From Fonsecaea monophora (taxonomy: Eukaryota > Ascomycota > Eurotiomycetes > Chaetothyriales > Herpotrichiellaceae), in contig NW_019173940.1 in NCBI RefSeq assembly GCF_001642475.1, forward strand, positions 124,001 through 188,000: a stretch of 64,000 bases of DNA. Reading direction: 5' to 3'. The notes under the pieces are model-generated. The model saw only the letters and a list, made by a program, of their open reading frames with translations, had not been told where the DNA came from and searched no databases. Shown here one piece after another: positions 9,593 through 20,602 of this stretch (positions are counted from its first letter, which is position 1; each line of letters begins with the position of its first letter). The translations under genes and the position numbers were made by a program.

Positions 9593-10565
9593 GTCTTCCC
9601 CCGTTGCGGCCTCATATCCTTCTGTCGGAGTTTGTCAGCTGTGGTGGTTGTGGCCGAGTCAGATACACACGGCAATTGGCAATTGAGAGGCTTTCACAGG
9701 GACCTTTGTCACCACGACATATAGTGGACTGGCGGAATGCACACACACACTGGGGTAGAACCTGGCCAGAGCTATCAGAGTTAGGAAACGAGCACGCGCG
9801 AGAAATACTGCCTGGGTTGTGGAAGTGTATCCATATCCAAGTGGAAGGTATGGGATAGTGAATGGACACGATATTCGGCGTTGATGGCGCTGCCGCTGGC
9901 GTTGGCTGTTCTGTGCTCGAGACCACGAGTGGTGTCAGCGGATGGATAGACAGACAGACAGACAGACAAAACTTGATAGGTACCCTCAAGTCCTCTTCTT
10001 CAATAATCTCCCCATAGTCTTTTCTCTCCGTACTTCATCCAACCCTTTCGCCAGTGTCCCTCCCCTCCTTCGTGAAGGGATTTCACACGTTTATTTTATT
10101 TCAGTTCTTTCGGTTTCCTCGGCGGTCAATGATGATTGAGTTACCAGGTAGGTTTTGAAAGCATGCGTCGGAGGAAGAAGAGAGCGAGGGATGCTGATGA
10201 TATTCCTTGCCTGCGCGAGTAGAGTATGCTAGGTTGGGTATAGATGACAGATGACGCGCATCCTGTGGTGTGGGTGAGTTGCGTTGATTCGTCAAGGTCA
10301 ACATGGTCAATACAAGAAGAGAGGGGGTTTCCTGGACAGAACATCATGGTGAAGTCGGGGCGAGGAATGTGGGAGGCTGGTTGGAGGAGAAACCGACAAC
10401 AACGCAGATCTGAGGGACTGGAACTGGGATAGAGCGGCATTCATTGATCCTGCTTGCCACCTCTTCCTCCATCTCTAAAATCAAATAGTGGTCATCCCAA
10501 CCATCCATTGCAGACTACAGCATGCTTTTCCAATCTACCTGTTCCCTCCTCGAGTCCACCGAAGC
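9593..10565. other. Intergenic region between convergent genes
   Basis: No gene supported. Contains a (GACA)n microsatellite at about 9948-9968. It lies between the 3' ends of the small gene on the + strand and the LRR-like gene on the - strand. Confidence 0.4.
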
Positions 10566-11792
10566 TTATCGTTGCACCCAGGAACCTCCCTCCTTTAGGA
10601 ATATCACGTTCGGCGCACTCTTCACCTTGAGGATGCTCATTCCAAACTTCCCGAGCTTCGGACACCCGGCGGCAATCTTCTCGACATCGGCCAGGCTCGC
10701 CACGGCCAGACCAGATTTCCAGTCCTCCCCTTCCTCCTTGGCCTTGTCGGGAACTCCGACAATCTCGATCCCCTCCAAGACCGAAGCCACTCCTTTATAC
10801 TGCAGGCCTTCGGCCAATTTACTGGCCCAGCCTTCTTCGAGAAGAACGCTGACGGTTATGTCGACCAGACCAGATTCCTCGCCTCCCGCACATGCATAGG
10901 CCACCTCACCCACCTCGACGGGACGGAGCGACCACATGGCCAAATTCAGGATCTTCAAGCTCTTCAACTGGCCTCCAGAGCTTAGACTCTCGAACCTCTT
11001 CCTCGCCGCGGTAGGTGCTCGTCCGTCGCTGGCAAACGGCAGAATCCCTTCGTTGACTGCCTTTTTCTCTTTCCCGGCTTCTCCTTCAGCCGTCTCAGCG
11101 TCTTCAGCGAGCTGATCCTGCCGTTCAGGGACAAAGTCAAAGCTGGCACCCACCAGACCCTTGACAATCAGGTTTGGCAGCTCTTCTCCTTGCACTCGGG
11201 CTAGGAAGTCGCTGTCTTCGTGTCCACGGAACGTGTAGCTGACTTCGACAAGCTTCAATCCCTCACCAGCGTTGCCCTTGGCACGATCTTCAAGAATCGC
11301 ACCCACGCTCTTGAAAAACCCGGGTCTTGCGAATGAATCGATGATATGCAGTTCTTGCAGATTCGGCAGACACTCGAAAAACTTTTCTGCATCCTTTCGG
11401 GACGCCTCATCGAGCCCGTCGATCAGGCAGCTGAAGAATGTAACACTCCTAACGTTTGGCAATGACCGGGCAAGTCGAGTCAGAAAGGGCGGCGTGCCGG
11501 GGAAGCCTAGTCCAAAGAGCTCAAAGGTAAGATGGGTAATAGATTTCGGCAGATCTGGCAGTGGTGCTTGAGTTACGATGGCGTCGCTATGGGTCTGCAC
11601 CATGGTCTGGTACTCGTCGAGTTTGATGTCGGCGGTGAATGTGAGTTCTCTCAGACGAGAAGCATGCGGAGGGAAGTCTGGTAGCTGGAATTCCTTCAGG
11701 GGAATCTGTGCGGCCAGAGGGTATGACCCAGGATCTTGGAGCTGCGGAGGTGCCGCCTCTGTCGAGGACGCACCGTTTGTGACTCCAGCCAT
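10566..11792 (-). CDS. LRR-like hypothetical protein
   Basis: A 408-residue protein if translated from the ATG at 11792 (MAGVTNGASS). The frame is open further upstream to 11915, but that part is unlike protein and probably 5' UTR. Repeated leucine-rich stretches (LRELTFTADIKL, ITHLTFELFGL, NVRSVTFFSCLID, LPNLQELHIID, LKSLKILNLAMWSL) suggest irregular leucine-rich repeats, as in fungal F-box/LRR-like proteins, but no F-box is visible at the N-terminus. An acidic/basic segment around residues 235-265 (QLAEDAETAEGEAGKEKKA) interrupts the repeats. There is no signal peptide or membrane segment, so it is probably intracellular. Function unknown. Confidence 0.7.
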   Translation of the reverse strand: MAGVTNGASSTEAAPPQLQDPGSYPLAAQIPLKEFQLPDFPPHASRLRELTFTADIKLDEYQTMVQTHSDAIVTQAPLPDLPKSITHLTFELFGLGFPGTPPFLTRLARSLPNVRSVTFFSCLIDGLDEASRKDAEKFFECLPNLQELHIIDSFARPGFFKSVGAILEDRAKGNAGEGLKLVEVSYTFRGHEDSDFLARVQGEELPNLIVKGLVGASFDFVPERQDQLAEDAETAEGEAGKEKKAVNEGILPFASDGRAPTAARKRFESLSSGGQLKSLKILNLAMWSLRPVEVGEVAYACAGGEESGLVDITVSVLLEEGWASKLAEGLQYKGVASVLEGIEIVGVPDKAKEEGEDWKSGLAVASLADVEKIAAGCPKLGKFGMSILKVKSAPNVIFLKEGGSWVQR

Positions 11793-13057
11793 TGCGGATT
11801 TTGACGTGTTGAGGTGCAATATCTGGACTTGGGGTTTGTGGTGTTCTTTTCTGCTATCTGCAGTCTCGCACCCGTCCGTCGCCGTACACCCAGAGAGTGC
11901 AAGAGTCCTGATCAAACAAGCCTCCTACGTACGAAACCAAATATGGATCTCTGAATAAGCAAGCTCTCGACCGCGGCCTCCCGATGTAGCGTCAGATAGA
12001 GGAGGAACAAAAGGCAGAAAGACCGGATTTGACAGAGAGACGCAGGTTGATTGGGATATTTCTCCAGAGGATTATTTATTGTCATTCCTCGTTTTTTCTG
12101 GTTCATCCCCCCCTCGTCTCGCTTGACGATATGCCGTGCTTCGGCGGGATTCCACCAGCATCTTGCGGACGGCCGCATGATAGCTCTGCGTTTGCTGAAT
12201 GCGACACTGTTCGCTCGCCCACCATGCTTACTTTACCCCTCAAACCAAAAAAACCAGGGGAGGAGAACGAAAAGCTGTCCCGCAAATTGTGGTCCCTGGC
12301 GTGGCTGGGCGGCGCGGGGAAGGCCCTTGCAGGGATGATGAATGAGAGAGAGGACGAGGATCGGCCGGATACAATAAGCAGGCAGGTCAGGGTGGCAGGA
12401 AAACAAGATGTCTCAGTGGACCAGGCGGCCAAGGCAGGCATTTGCTCGCCAGAACCGAGAACGACTCGGAGGAATGGCAAGCAAGAGTGATTGGAAATTG
12501 GTGACGAGTCTCCATCGGATTATGTGGATGGAGAATACTTATCGTCTGACAAAAACAATTTTCCGGCATTCCAGGTGCAGTTCACACAAGGTTTGATGTA
12601 CATACGTACGAGGTGTCCAAAGTACGAGGGTGTTTACCTACTGACTACATTGTAACATTTGTACAGCAAAGGCATTGGGCAGTATGAGCCAAAATCAATG
12701 TATTGATTTCATCTCATGGGCAGCTATTTACTCGTGACATTACGTATCCGCATTTGCGGTACATCAGGCAGGCCAGCGTCAGAACAAGGCGTAACTCATC
12801 AATCATGAATCGCTGGAAAGGCTCTCACAATGTGCCTTCCTTTCGCAGCCGAACGACATCTCAGTGGCGCAAGTGAATAAAGAGTATTCCAAAACCAGAT
12901 CACGCCGAATGGTGGTAATGCATCCATGGTGAATGTGGTGAACCGCAATGGTCGCGCACATCATATTTCATAACCAGGCGTATCAGTCCATGCTCTCGAG
13001 TCACTCCGCTCAGTTGAGTTGAGGCTCACAGATGCCGTCGATGCTTGGGATGTAGTT
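11793..13057. other. Intergenic region, no supported gene
   Basis: Upstream region of the LRR-like gene and 3' flank of the secreted PAN/propeller gene. Overlapping open frames on both strands around 12030-12490 have no family signature, no visible promoter and no splice support, so I do not call them. Confidence 0.4.
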
Positions 13058-15019
13058 TCAACCAAGACTGAGCTGCACGTAGGCCGATTTATGTGCATAG
13101 CCCGATTCTGGGGATGCGGCGTCCTTGCCGGTATGCTCCGTCCAAGTAATCAGCATCTTCCACCCTCCGTTGGACACGTCTTCGGCACCAAAGTATCCCG
13201 CATGCACACCACCAGCGTAGATATAACCCTGGGCAGGAGCATCGATCTTGGCCAGGACTTGCTCGTTAGACCACTTGGCATTCACAATGTTTTCCATGTC
13301 GAGATCCTTGTCCTCCCCATTCAGGTCGAGGTCGAAATAGCGGTAATAGAAAGTATTGTCAGCCAGAGTGTTGAGGTAAACCATGAGAAAACCCCGCATG
13401 GCAGGGACATAAATGACGTCTAGATCTTGAACCAAGACATCGAGCATAACAGCCGTCGAGTTGGACGAGGATACATCTTTGACCCAGGAGCCACCGTTCC
13501 AGTACTCGTAGGTCGACAAGTCGGTGTATCCAGTTGGCATGGTTCTCGCCACAAGGACGCCATTGTCGCCTTTTCCAAAGAGGTAAATGTGGCCATCATT
13601 GCCGCCAGACCCAGAGGGCCCCCAGGAACGCATCCCTCCCAAAGTTCCAAAGGAGACTTGGTCTTGGTTGTAGAGCTGTCGAACAACACGGTCGGCAGAC
13701 GGCCCATAAGTCGGATCGACTGAGACCAAAAGAATAGAGTTGCCAACGTCATTAAAGACCGCCGCCTGTGTGTTCATATCCACAACATCATACACCAGTG
13801 CTGGGTAAAGCAAAGCATGGCTTGCGTTGAGCGGGATCAGGGAAGATTCAGGCCATACTGCATATCGATACCCATTCCCGGACAGATCAATGTTGAAGGA
13901 TTCTTCTCCGGTCGTCATGGGAGCAAACCCTCGCATTCTGCCAACGTCATCCTGCCATTCGCCAACATTGTCCACGAGATCGAGTGGCCCGCCATAAAGG
14001 GCCTTCATTCCGTCATCTGTGGCGACCGAGCTTGACACAAATCCGACCATCTGGCTGCTGCCTGAGGTTTGATCGATCTGGAAACTGGCAGTGTCGCAAA
14101 AGATGAAAAGATGAGTCCCGTTGATCGTCCCCCCTTTCCCACCATCACGAGACATATGGGGTACGACCTTCATGTCTGCCAATTTTGCGTCGGTGTGCAC
14201 GTGGTCGGAGGTCCAGGACCCTGTGTCATCTGCTATTGGGTATTGTGTGATGAGGTCGGTGTTGATCCCTGGGACCAGGAGGTTGCTCGCAAGCTTCTGT
14301 GGGCTTGCAGGCACATGACTCACATACTGTGTCGTAGGCTTGTTTGTGGAGCTACCGAGCAATCTGAAGTCTCCTACACGAAGCGAAGGCGTAGAGCCCC
14401 CCTGGCTGGAACGAGGCATCAGCACAGAAGGGGACGCAGTTGATGAAGAGCAACCTGGAGCTGAAGGGATGACTGTCGCACCGACCAGATGAATTGTTGC
14501 TGAGCTCGGGTTATCCAAGGATGACTTTAGATAGCAGTCATCTGCGTCGTCAACGCGGTCTGGTGCAAAGACAAACCCAGCGCAATGGGTATCGCTAAGA
14601 TTTTTCTTGTTGTAGGCTTCGCACTGTGCCAAACATTCTTCGAAAGAACCAGCCAGAACAAAGGGGTAGATGTTTTGAGCAGGAAAGTCCACATCACAGA
14701 TCAGTGTGTATTTGGCGCCATTGGGAGCAGCATTGACAATAGTCGAGCCATTCACAGCGTTACAAGGTAAGCTTCCAGGGAGAGGGGTAGCAACGGCGCA
14801 ATGAGCGCCGGAGCAAGGAGTGGCTGAGTTTGCATAGACAGAGCTGACTCTGGCTTTGTAGGGGATAGGATATTTGGTGGTCCGAGCTGGCCCATCTCGA
14901 CCTGCGAAACCCGGATGCAATTCATGGAAGCTGTGAGGATAGGCTGCGGAAGGATAAAGAAGAGAGAGGAAAAGATAGATCAGCAGCATCAAGCTGGACG
15001 AGGAGAAGAAGGAGCGCAT
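13058..15019 (-). CDS. Secreted protein with PAN/apple-like module and DUF4185-like propeller
   Basis: A 653-residue protein from the ATG at 15019. It opens with a classical signal peptide (MRSFFSSSSLMLLIYLFLSL, cleavage likely after PSAA). Residues ~80-165 form a cysteine-rich PAN/apple-like module (ECLAQCEAYN, HCAGFVFAP, DDCYLKSS). A Ser/Pro-rich linker leads to a long C-terminal domain with repeated strands (THLFIFCDTASF, GYRYAVWPESSLI, SILLVSVDPTYG, GHIYLFGKGDNG, GFLMVYLNTLAD, WKMLITWTEHTG) resembling DUF4185-type five-bladed propellers, a fold related to glycoside-processing enzymes. Several N-x-S/T sites fit a secreted glycoprotein. The likely role is cell-surface or extracellular carbohydrate binding or processing; the substrate is unknown. 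Single exon. The frame extends upstream of 15019 without a further ATG. Confidence 0.75.
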   Translation of the reverse strand: MRSFFSSSSLMLLIYLFLSLLYPSAAYPHSFHELHPGFAGRDGPARTTKYPIPYKARVSSVYANSATPCSGAHCAVATPLPGSLPCNAVNGSTIVNAAPNGAKYTLICDVDFPAQNIYPFVLAGSFEECLAQCEAYNKKNLSDTHCAGFVFAPDRVDDADDCYLKSSLDNPSSATIHLVGATVIPSAPGCSSSTASPSVLMPRSSQGGSTPSLRVGDFRLLGSSTNKPTTQYVSHVPASPQKLASNLLVPGINTDLITQYPIADDTGSWTSDHVHTDAKLADMKVVPHMSRDGGKGGTINGTHLFIFCDTASFQIDQTSGSSQMVGFVSSSVATDDGMKALYGGPLDLVDNVGEWQDDVGRMRGFAPMTTGEESFNIDLSGNGYRYAVWPESSLIPLNASHALLYPALVYDVVDMNTQAAVFNDVGNSILLVSVDPTYGPSADRVVRQLYNQDQVSFGTLGGMRSWGPSGSGGNDGHIYLFGKGDNGVLVARTMPTGYTDLSTYEYWNGGSWVKDVSSSNSTAVMLDVLVQDLDVIYVPAMRGFLMVYLNTLADNTFYYRYFDLDLNGEDKDLDMENIVNAKWSNEQVLAKIDAPAQGYIYAGGVHAGYFGAEDVSNGGWKMLITWTEHTGKDAASPESGYAHKSAYVQLSLG

Positions 15020-15839
15020 GGCGCAATCTATATTCCTTTGATCAGTACCAACGTCTCTTGCCGACAACTCTCGTGGCCCTCACCTGCTTGCCGATGAATG
15101 ACGCGTGATGACCGAGCCAGCCGGTTCCAGTCTGACGATAGAGAGTGACGGTTTTGACGACAAGGCTTATTTCTGGGATGCAGTAAGAGTAGATGTTGTT
15201 CAGTAATGAATGTTGTTTTTGGAGTGAGAAGAAGGCAGGAAGTGAAAACCAGAGCGCGGTGTTTAGGTGGTCGACGACTGATCAACAAACAACGAGGTCC
15301 GGCAGAATTTGCCTGCGTGAATCAAGATCGGGAAAAAATGGTATAGACTTTGGGGTCATGCAATGTGAAGGGTAAACAATTCCAGGTGAATCCAGATGGA
15401 TACAGTAGACTGCCATTTTGACGTGACGATGCGAGGATGTTGGTTTGTCCTTATGCTCACCACGGAATGTGCCATTTTCATTTCAAGGTGTGAGTTTCTC
15501 GACTCCCAAGGGCTTGACGAAATCAGCCTCCAGGCTTATTACCGCGTGCTTCACTTCATATGACCCCTTGTCCTCTGCCGAGGATGGACAGAGACAGATC
15601 CATGGTTGCACACAGCTCCCAATTCCATGGAAAGAGTAGTCGTTTCAACTGTCATTGGGGTTGCCACCGCCTCACAAGTGCTCCAGAAATAATTCATACA
15701 CTTCCAACCTTTGTTGCCTTCTGCTTACCCCGTCACCGGTCGCTCCGTTATCAGTCCATGGGCGCCTTCACGGTTTGTGTAGCCCTGTTCAAGGCTGTCT
15801 CGATAACAAGTCTGAGCCCTAATGTTCCCGAAGTCGTCA
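15020..15839. other. Intergenic region, promoter of the secreted protein gene
   Basis: Nothing beyond the expected promoter of the gene on the - strand to its left and the 3' flank of the RRT8-like gene to its right. Confidence 0.4.
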
Positions 15840-16724
15840 TCACTCGGCCTTCTTGGCCAGCTCCCGGACATTTGGGGCTGTGGTGGCATTCTTCTCGATA
15901 TCTGCAGCCCATAGAGCTGCTGCCACAGTATTTGTGAATGCGAAGATGAGATTTGCAAAGGGGATCATCTCGAGCAAAAAAGCAGCCACTCCAAATGCGG
16001 TATATGCTCCGCGGTGTTCCGCGATATGCATCTCGCTCTGTCTCTTGTTCCACTCCTTGAGCTGAAAGTATCGTGTATGCGCGGCTGGCCCTGCTCGTTT
16101 GCCTTGAAGGACTATGAAAACAAGAGTGCCAACTACGGGAATGAAGTTGAGTGGCAGGTAGATGAGGTATCGGATGATGGCATTGGGTGTGAACTTGGCG
16201 AATGGACGTTTGAGCAGCTTTCCCAGTCTGGCAATGTTATCCCCTCCAGCTTTTATTTGCCTGCCTTCCTCAACTAGATTGGTGCAATCTCGAGAAAGGA
16301 GGGTGCCGTCAAAGGTGTCGATCAACGCCTCTTCGATCAAAAAGGTTCTCGAGAGGAGGTTGATGAGGGTTGAACTCTCGCTGAGAGTAAGTAAGGCCGC
16401 TGTAATCGCGGCGACAGGCCCAGAAGTGAACGCCATGACGGCTGCTTGAGGCACGTACGCCACGAGGAACATGAACGTGGTCACCCCGATACTCAGCGTG
16501 ATCGTCGGACCCAGTTTGGAAGTCAATGGTTTCCACAAATCTTTATGAGAGAGAAAGTAGAAAATACCCTGTTCACCGTCAGAACAGTGCGATCTTGGCT
16601 GCGGGAGAAAAGTCTTCCTTACCTTGATGGGATAGAGGTAGGCCCGCGACTTCACAGCCTCGCGGGTCATCTTTCGAACGTGGTCTGCCTCTTCGGCAGC
16701 AACTTGCTTCACCCGATCAGCCAT
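15840..16724 (-). CDS. RRT8/EI24-like multi-pass membrane protein
   Basis: Two exons: 16724-16623 and 16568-15840, 276 residues in total. The 54-nt intron (16622-16569; GTAAGG donor, CTGAC branch, AACAG acceptor) is in frame and can be read through, but splicing joins YPIK to GIFYFLSHKDLWKPL, as expected for this family, and removes an odd basic insert. The protein has a charged, helical N-terminus (MADRVKQVAAEEADHVRK), then about four to five hydrophobic segments (ITLSIGVTTFMFLVAY, AAITAALLTLS, LIYLPLNFIPVVGTLVFIVL, AFGVAAFLLEMIPFANLIFA). It belongs to the EI24-domain group that includes the yeast spore-wall/lipid-droplet protein Rrt8. The likely site is the ER or lipid droplets, which is inferred. 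The start at 16724 is chosen because the frame upstream, though open to 16859, looks like 5' UTR with a possible acceptor. Confidence 0.75.
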   Translation of the reverse strand: MADRVKQVAAEEADHVRKMTREAVKSRAYLYPIKVRKTFLPQPRSHCSDGEQGIFYFLSHKDLWKPLTSKLGPTITLSIGVTTFMFLVAYVPQAAVMAFTSGPVAAITAALLTLSESSTLINLLSRTFLIEEALIDTFDGTLLSRDCTNLVEEGRQIKAGGDNIARLGKLLKRPFAKFTPNAIIRYLIYLPLNFIPVVGTLVFIVLQGKRAGPAAHTRYFQLKEWNKRQSEMHIAEHRGAYTAFGVAAFLLEMIPFANLIFAFTNTVAAALWAADIEKNATTAPNVRELAKKAE

Positions 16725-17897
16725 TCTGGCACCAGATTCAAGCTGCACGAGGGGAAATGAACGTAGAGACTTGATTTTCGTATGACTGCAGACAGAGTTA
16801 GATGTGCGGCTTGAAGAGAATCTTGTCTTTCCAGAGAAGCCTCGAAGCTCTGATGTCATCGTGACACAAGTTCAAATCTAAGGTGTTTCTCCACTTTCGC
16901 GTCAAGGCGCGGGGGGCTCAACTTCCTCCCGCGAGAGTTGAATAGTGCATTATTGAGTATCTACACTTCTACTTTTGTAAGGATCCCAAGAGCTTTAAAC
17001 AAAGTTGGTGTCTGCTTACTGTGGGTAACAAGAATCCGATGTTTCGGAATTCCGTAGCGCCCTCTTCAAGTGGAATACGATTAGCAGCGACCCGAGTACT
17101 CGGTAGAGCTGACCCCATATCAACCGGGAACGAACTCAACGCCAGATTCCGACTGTGAGTTGCGGGACCCATGGGGAAACAGGTATCCGGACTTATGTTA
17201 TGTCAACACTGGCTCCGCCGAGAAGAGCATGTTGACGTACGGGCATACTTGACTGGTAGTAATGACGAAGCTGCCTGGACTCAGTGGGCAAAAAGAGGAT
17301 ACCAGAGATTCGGCATCAGTGGAACGAGCATCCGCTTGCCGTCGCTATCGAAATAGTCCTTATCATTGCATTATGAGTCCAGAGAACATCGCTCGCCGAG
17401 TTGTATATTTGTGGCGCAGCTGTCGGTTCTTCTATGGTGATGGACTTATTCACAATGCCAGCTACGAGCGTGGAAAGACAGGGATATCAGACCGTGTTTC
17501 AAGACAGAACGATATAGACTTGTAACGATACTTAATTGCAAGATGATTAGGTCTTTTGTGAGGGCTGTCCAAAGTCTTGTACAAGTGCAATCCGCAGATG
17601 AATACTTCGCTCTTCGCCACCAGACGCCACATCTGTCGCCGTTCCAACCAACAACCCAATGCGAATACCTGCGTTCCTTGTCCCTCAGCATAAGGCGAGT
17701 ACGGCGTTCTCGATTATGTCTGGTACCCGCGCGTCTGCTTCTGTTCGCCACCATTTCAACTGGGACTCGTGCTATTCCTCGGCTAGGGTAACTAACCAAG
17801 CTCATCCTCAGACTCAAGCACAGGCGCGTCCGTGTAAATGACTGCCACTAGAACTCAACCATCCGGGGCAGACTCTTAGCCTTCTTGGTCAGTCAGA
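16725..17897. other. Intergenic region, no supported gene
   Basis: Holds the promoter of the RRT8-like gene and the 3' flank of the Rab5 gene. Open frames around 17446-17817 lack any recognisable family or splice support. Confidence 0.4.
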
Positions 17898-19050
17898 TCA
17901 ACAAGCACAATTGTCCTTCTGCTGCTTTCCTCTGTCTGCCAGGTTCACCCTCGCTTCCTCCGCACGTTGAGCTGCACCCGACAACGCTGCCTGTGTTCCA
18001 CCACCAGCGGCTCCTCGGGCTCCCTTCAACGATGTCTCAGGGATGGCGTTCGCAATTGCCGAGAACACCTCCGCGACGTTCGTACCGGTCTTTGCCGACG
18101 TTTCGAAGAATAGCAGGCTTTCCTCCTCTGCATATGACTTGGCTTCTCGTGTAGAGATTTTCCTTGCATCCCCGGTTTCAGAGGGTTCAGCTTCGGCCTG
18201 TTCAGAGGTATTGGCGTCGCCTTCGTCCCCTGCTGCGGAGGACGACTCTTGAGAAGGATCCGCGTCGTCACCGGACGATTCGGCGCACAGATCTAGTTTG
18301 TTGCCCACAAGGGCGATGACGATTCCTGGTGAAGCTTGTCTCTGCAATTCCGCCACCCAATGCTTGGCTTTCACGAGCGAGGTTGGTTTTGTCAGGTCAT
18401 ACACGACGAGCGCAGCTTGCGCGTTGCGGTAGTACATGGGGGCGAGAGAGGCAAAGCGTTCTTGGCCTGCGGTATCCCATATCTCGAACTTGATGATTCG
18501 GTTGGGAAGGGAGATCTTTTGGGTAAGGAACGCCGCTAGGGAATGTCAGCTTGATGACCTCAGAAGAGATCGCATCATTCTGGGGAAAGGGGCTGGAGGA
18601 CAGCGGTTCCGAAAGGACAATAAAAGGGCTTGCAGTCCAGCACAGAATGCGACGTTGACAGGACGTAGACATACCGCCAATGGTGGGTTCCTTGTTCTCT
18701 TGGAAATCATTATTGACAAAGCGCAGGACTAGAGATGACTGTTCAGGCTGTCAGCGACGATCCTTTATTTTTGCATCTTCTTTCGAGAAGTCGAATGATA
18801 TCCCCCATCTGCTCCAATCGTGTGTATGTCCTTTTTAATTGACGTGGGGATAAGGTATCGTGATCTCGACCGTACAACCACAGCCACTTCTTCCAGGGTT
18901 GTCTTCAACGTGACATGGCAGGGAACTATTGAAAGCCAGGGAAGGAAGGGTGATGGGCCATGCGCAACCCACCTTTCCGACGGCGGCTTCTCCCAACAGC
19001 ACAAGCTTGACGCTGCTCGAGGGCTTGGGAGCTGAAGATGAGTCGGCCAT
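17898..19050 (-). CDS. Rab5-type small GTPase with acidic insertion
   Basis: Three exons: 19050-18973, 18738-18675 and 18535-17898; 780 nt spliced, 259 residues. The first intron splits the P-loop exactly (GEAAVGK | SSLVLRF). The second, phase 1, rebuilds PTIGAAFLTQ, the Rab5-type switch I. WDTAGQERF (67-75) followed by SLAPMYYR (77-84), NKLDL (126-130) and ETSAK (192-196) complete the nucleotide site. The C-terminus CAC (257-259) is a CxC double-geranylgeranylation signal. This is the Rab5/Vps21/Ypt5 class, which controls early-endosome fusion. Unusually, about 43 residues (131-173), Ser/Glu/Asp-rich, are inserted between NKLDL and the segment leading to ETSAK, making the protein some 40-50 residues longer than a standard Rab5. 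The insert is in frame with no splice signals, so it appears to be coding. Confidence 0.92.
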
Positions 19051-20410
19051 GCTAGTCCTTCCAAACTTCTTTCAGTTGCAGATTGTGCCTGGAGATGCGG
19101 AGATCCCTTTGCCAGTAACGAAGCGTATAGTCTTGGTAGGAGAAGCTCGAGTTTGGTACTGGGGTGGTCAGGTTGGAGATGAATTCGCTGCGGAAGTGGA
19201 CAAGTTCGGATGATCCTTGAATGTCTCTCGTTCAGAGGGTCGTTCTGGAAGTTGAATAAGAAACGATTCGAGGGTAGAGAATCTGCCAGGGATGAGGGCG
19301 GGTTTGGAAAGAGGATGATGATTAGGAAGTGGATTGATCACAGCACTGGTAGTGGATTGTAGACTGACGATGCGGATGATGCCGAGTTTCCAGCAAGCCA
19401 GGTGCCCGTTACGGTTTCCGTCGCTACGATCAACCGTACACCTACGGCATGATATAACTACACCTGCGGCAACTGCATCTTTTGCCTCAAATCAATTTTC
19501 CCTTCTGCCTGCACACTAAAGTTCTCCAAAAGAGCATCCTCGGGGCAACCCCTGAGTGTTGAAGCCTCGTGCAACGAACCAGCATTGATTCCTTTGCGTC
19601 GGCCTATGATGGACGGTAACCCAGAAAACCAAACAAGTTACGAGGGACAGAGCCTTTGACCAATATTGACAAAACATTATTTCAATTTCTTTCAGTGTGA
19701 GAGATAAAGGAAGCCACATGTTGACCGTGGCCTCTGGTTGATGACTCCACAGGAATCAAAAGAGCCTGTTCGTGTCATTTGAATAGGCCATCTCATCTTG
19801 TTAACCACATGGTATCCAGGCAGAAACCTTTTGCAATTGGCATGACCGACGCTGCGGTATCATACCCTCTACCTCCAGACCCATGACGAAACTCCCAAAA
19901 TAGTGACCTGAGTCATATAATCTATACCGCAATGTTCCTCATCCTTTGGCCGTCCGCCTCCATATCCCAGCCTCCGTCTATAGTGAAACGCCGAGAGAAA
20001 AAGCACTTTTTTGATACATCAAATATTGGTTGTACAGGAAATGGTCGTGCTGGTCAAGTCCCCGAAAGAAAACAAATGTTCCCAGCGCCGTACATGCAAG
20101 GGTAAGAAAGTGTCGCCGAGAACGCTCAAATCTTTTTGAGACAGTACTTGTACAGGGTAGTCGGTTGTTCCAAAAGCACATGGGGGATTAAAAGTGTCGA
20201 GAAACAAGTTGCTCGGTCGGAGCGCCCGAAGGGATTGGTGTGGTGATGCGAAGCTCTAGGCATACCCATCCCTCTTGTTGGGAGCTCATGCGTGGACACT
20301 GAGTGTGTGTCGGCCGGCAGAGGAATCGAATGTATTTGGCAAATGTTGCCAGAAGCCCCTTGGGGGCCCGATTTTGAGACGGATTGATGGGATTTCGGAT
20401 TCGTCAGATG
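19051..20410. other. Intergenic region upstream of the Rab5 gene
   Basis: No gene supported. The first few hundred bases should be the Rab5 promoter and leader; the rest would be the 3' flank of the possible small-peptide gene ending at 20411. Confidence 0.4.
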
Positions 20411-20512
20411 TTATTTTGGAGGAGGCTTAGGTTTGGGTACTCCTGTCGTGTCGTACCCTCCGCGGCCCATATCGCAAGGAGTCGATGAAGCTGACGTTGA
20501 TGAGGAAGTCAT
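20411..20512 (-). CDS. Possible small peptide gene (33 aa)
   Basis: The frame from ATG 20512 (context CACAATGAC) encodes a 33-residue peptide: a Ser/Thr-rich start, a single Cys (C13), the central MGRGGYDTTG and a Pro/Lys tail VPKPKPPPK. Three signals support it. CTATATAA lies about 95 bp upstream on the same strand. A typical intron 3' end (GCTAACG...CTACCCAG) lies just before the ATG, suggesting a spliced leader. The peptide composition is also not random. I do not recognise a family. It could equally be the last exon of a gene whose upstream exon I could not find. Confidence 0.35.
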   Translation of the reverse strand: MTSSSTSASSTPCDMGRGGYDTTGVPKPKPPPK

Positions 20513-20602
20513 TGTGTCTGTGAGCGCTGGGTAGGCGTTAGCTCTCGAGTCGGCGGATGAGGAGGTCGAGAAAAAGTTCAGGGGGAGACTCCGGACCCGG
20601 GC

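Noticed and set aside
12029..12490. Open frame of 153 codons on + overlapping one of 125 codons on -
   Set aside because: No family signature, no promoter or splice support, composition resembles intergenic DNA, and the two frames contradict each other.
16569..16622. Reading through the RRT8-like gene as one uninterrupted frame
   Set aside because: The 54-nt stretch has full intron signals and encodes an atypical insert; removing it restores the conserved junction.
18397..18672. Short open frame crossing the second intron of the Rab5 gene
   Set aside because: It runs in the wrong frame; splicing at 18675/18535 gives the conserved Rab5 switch region.
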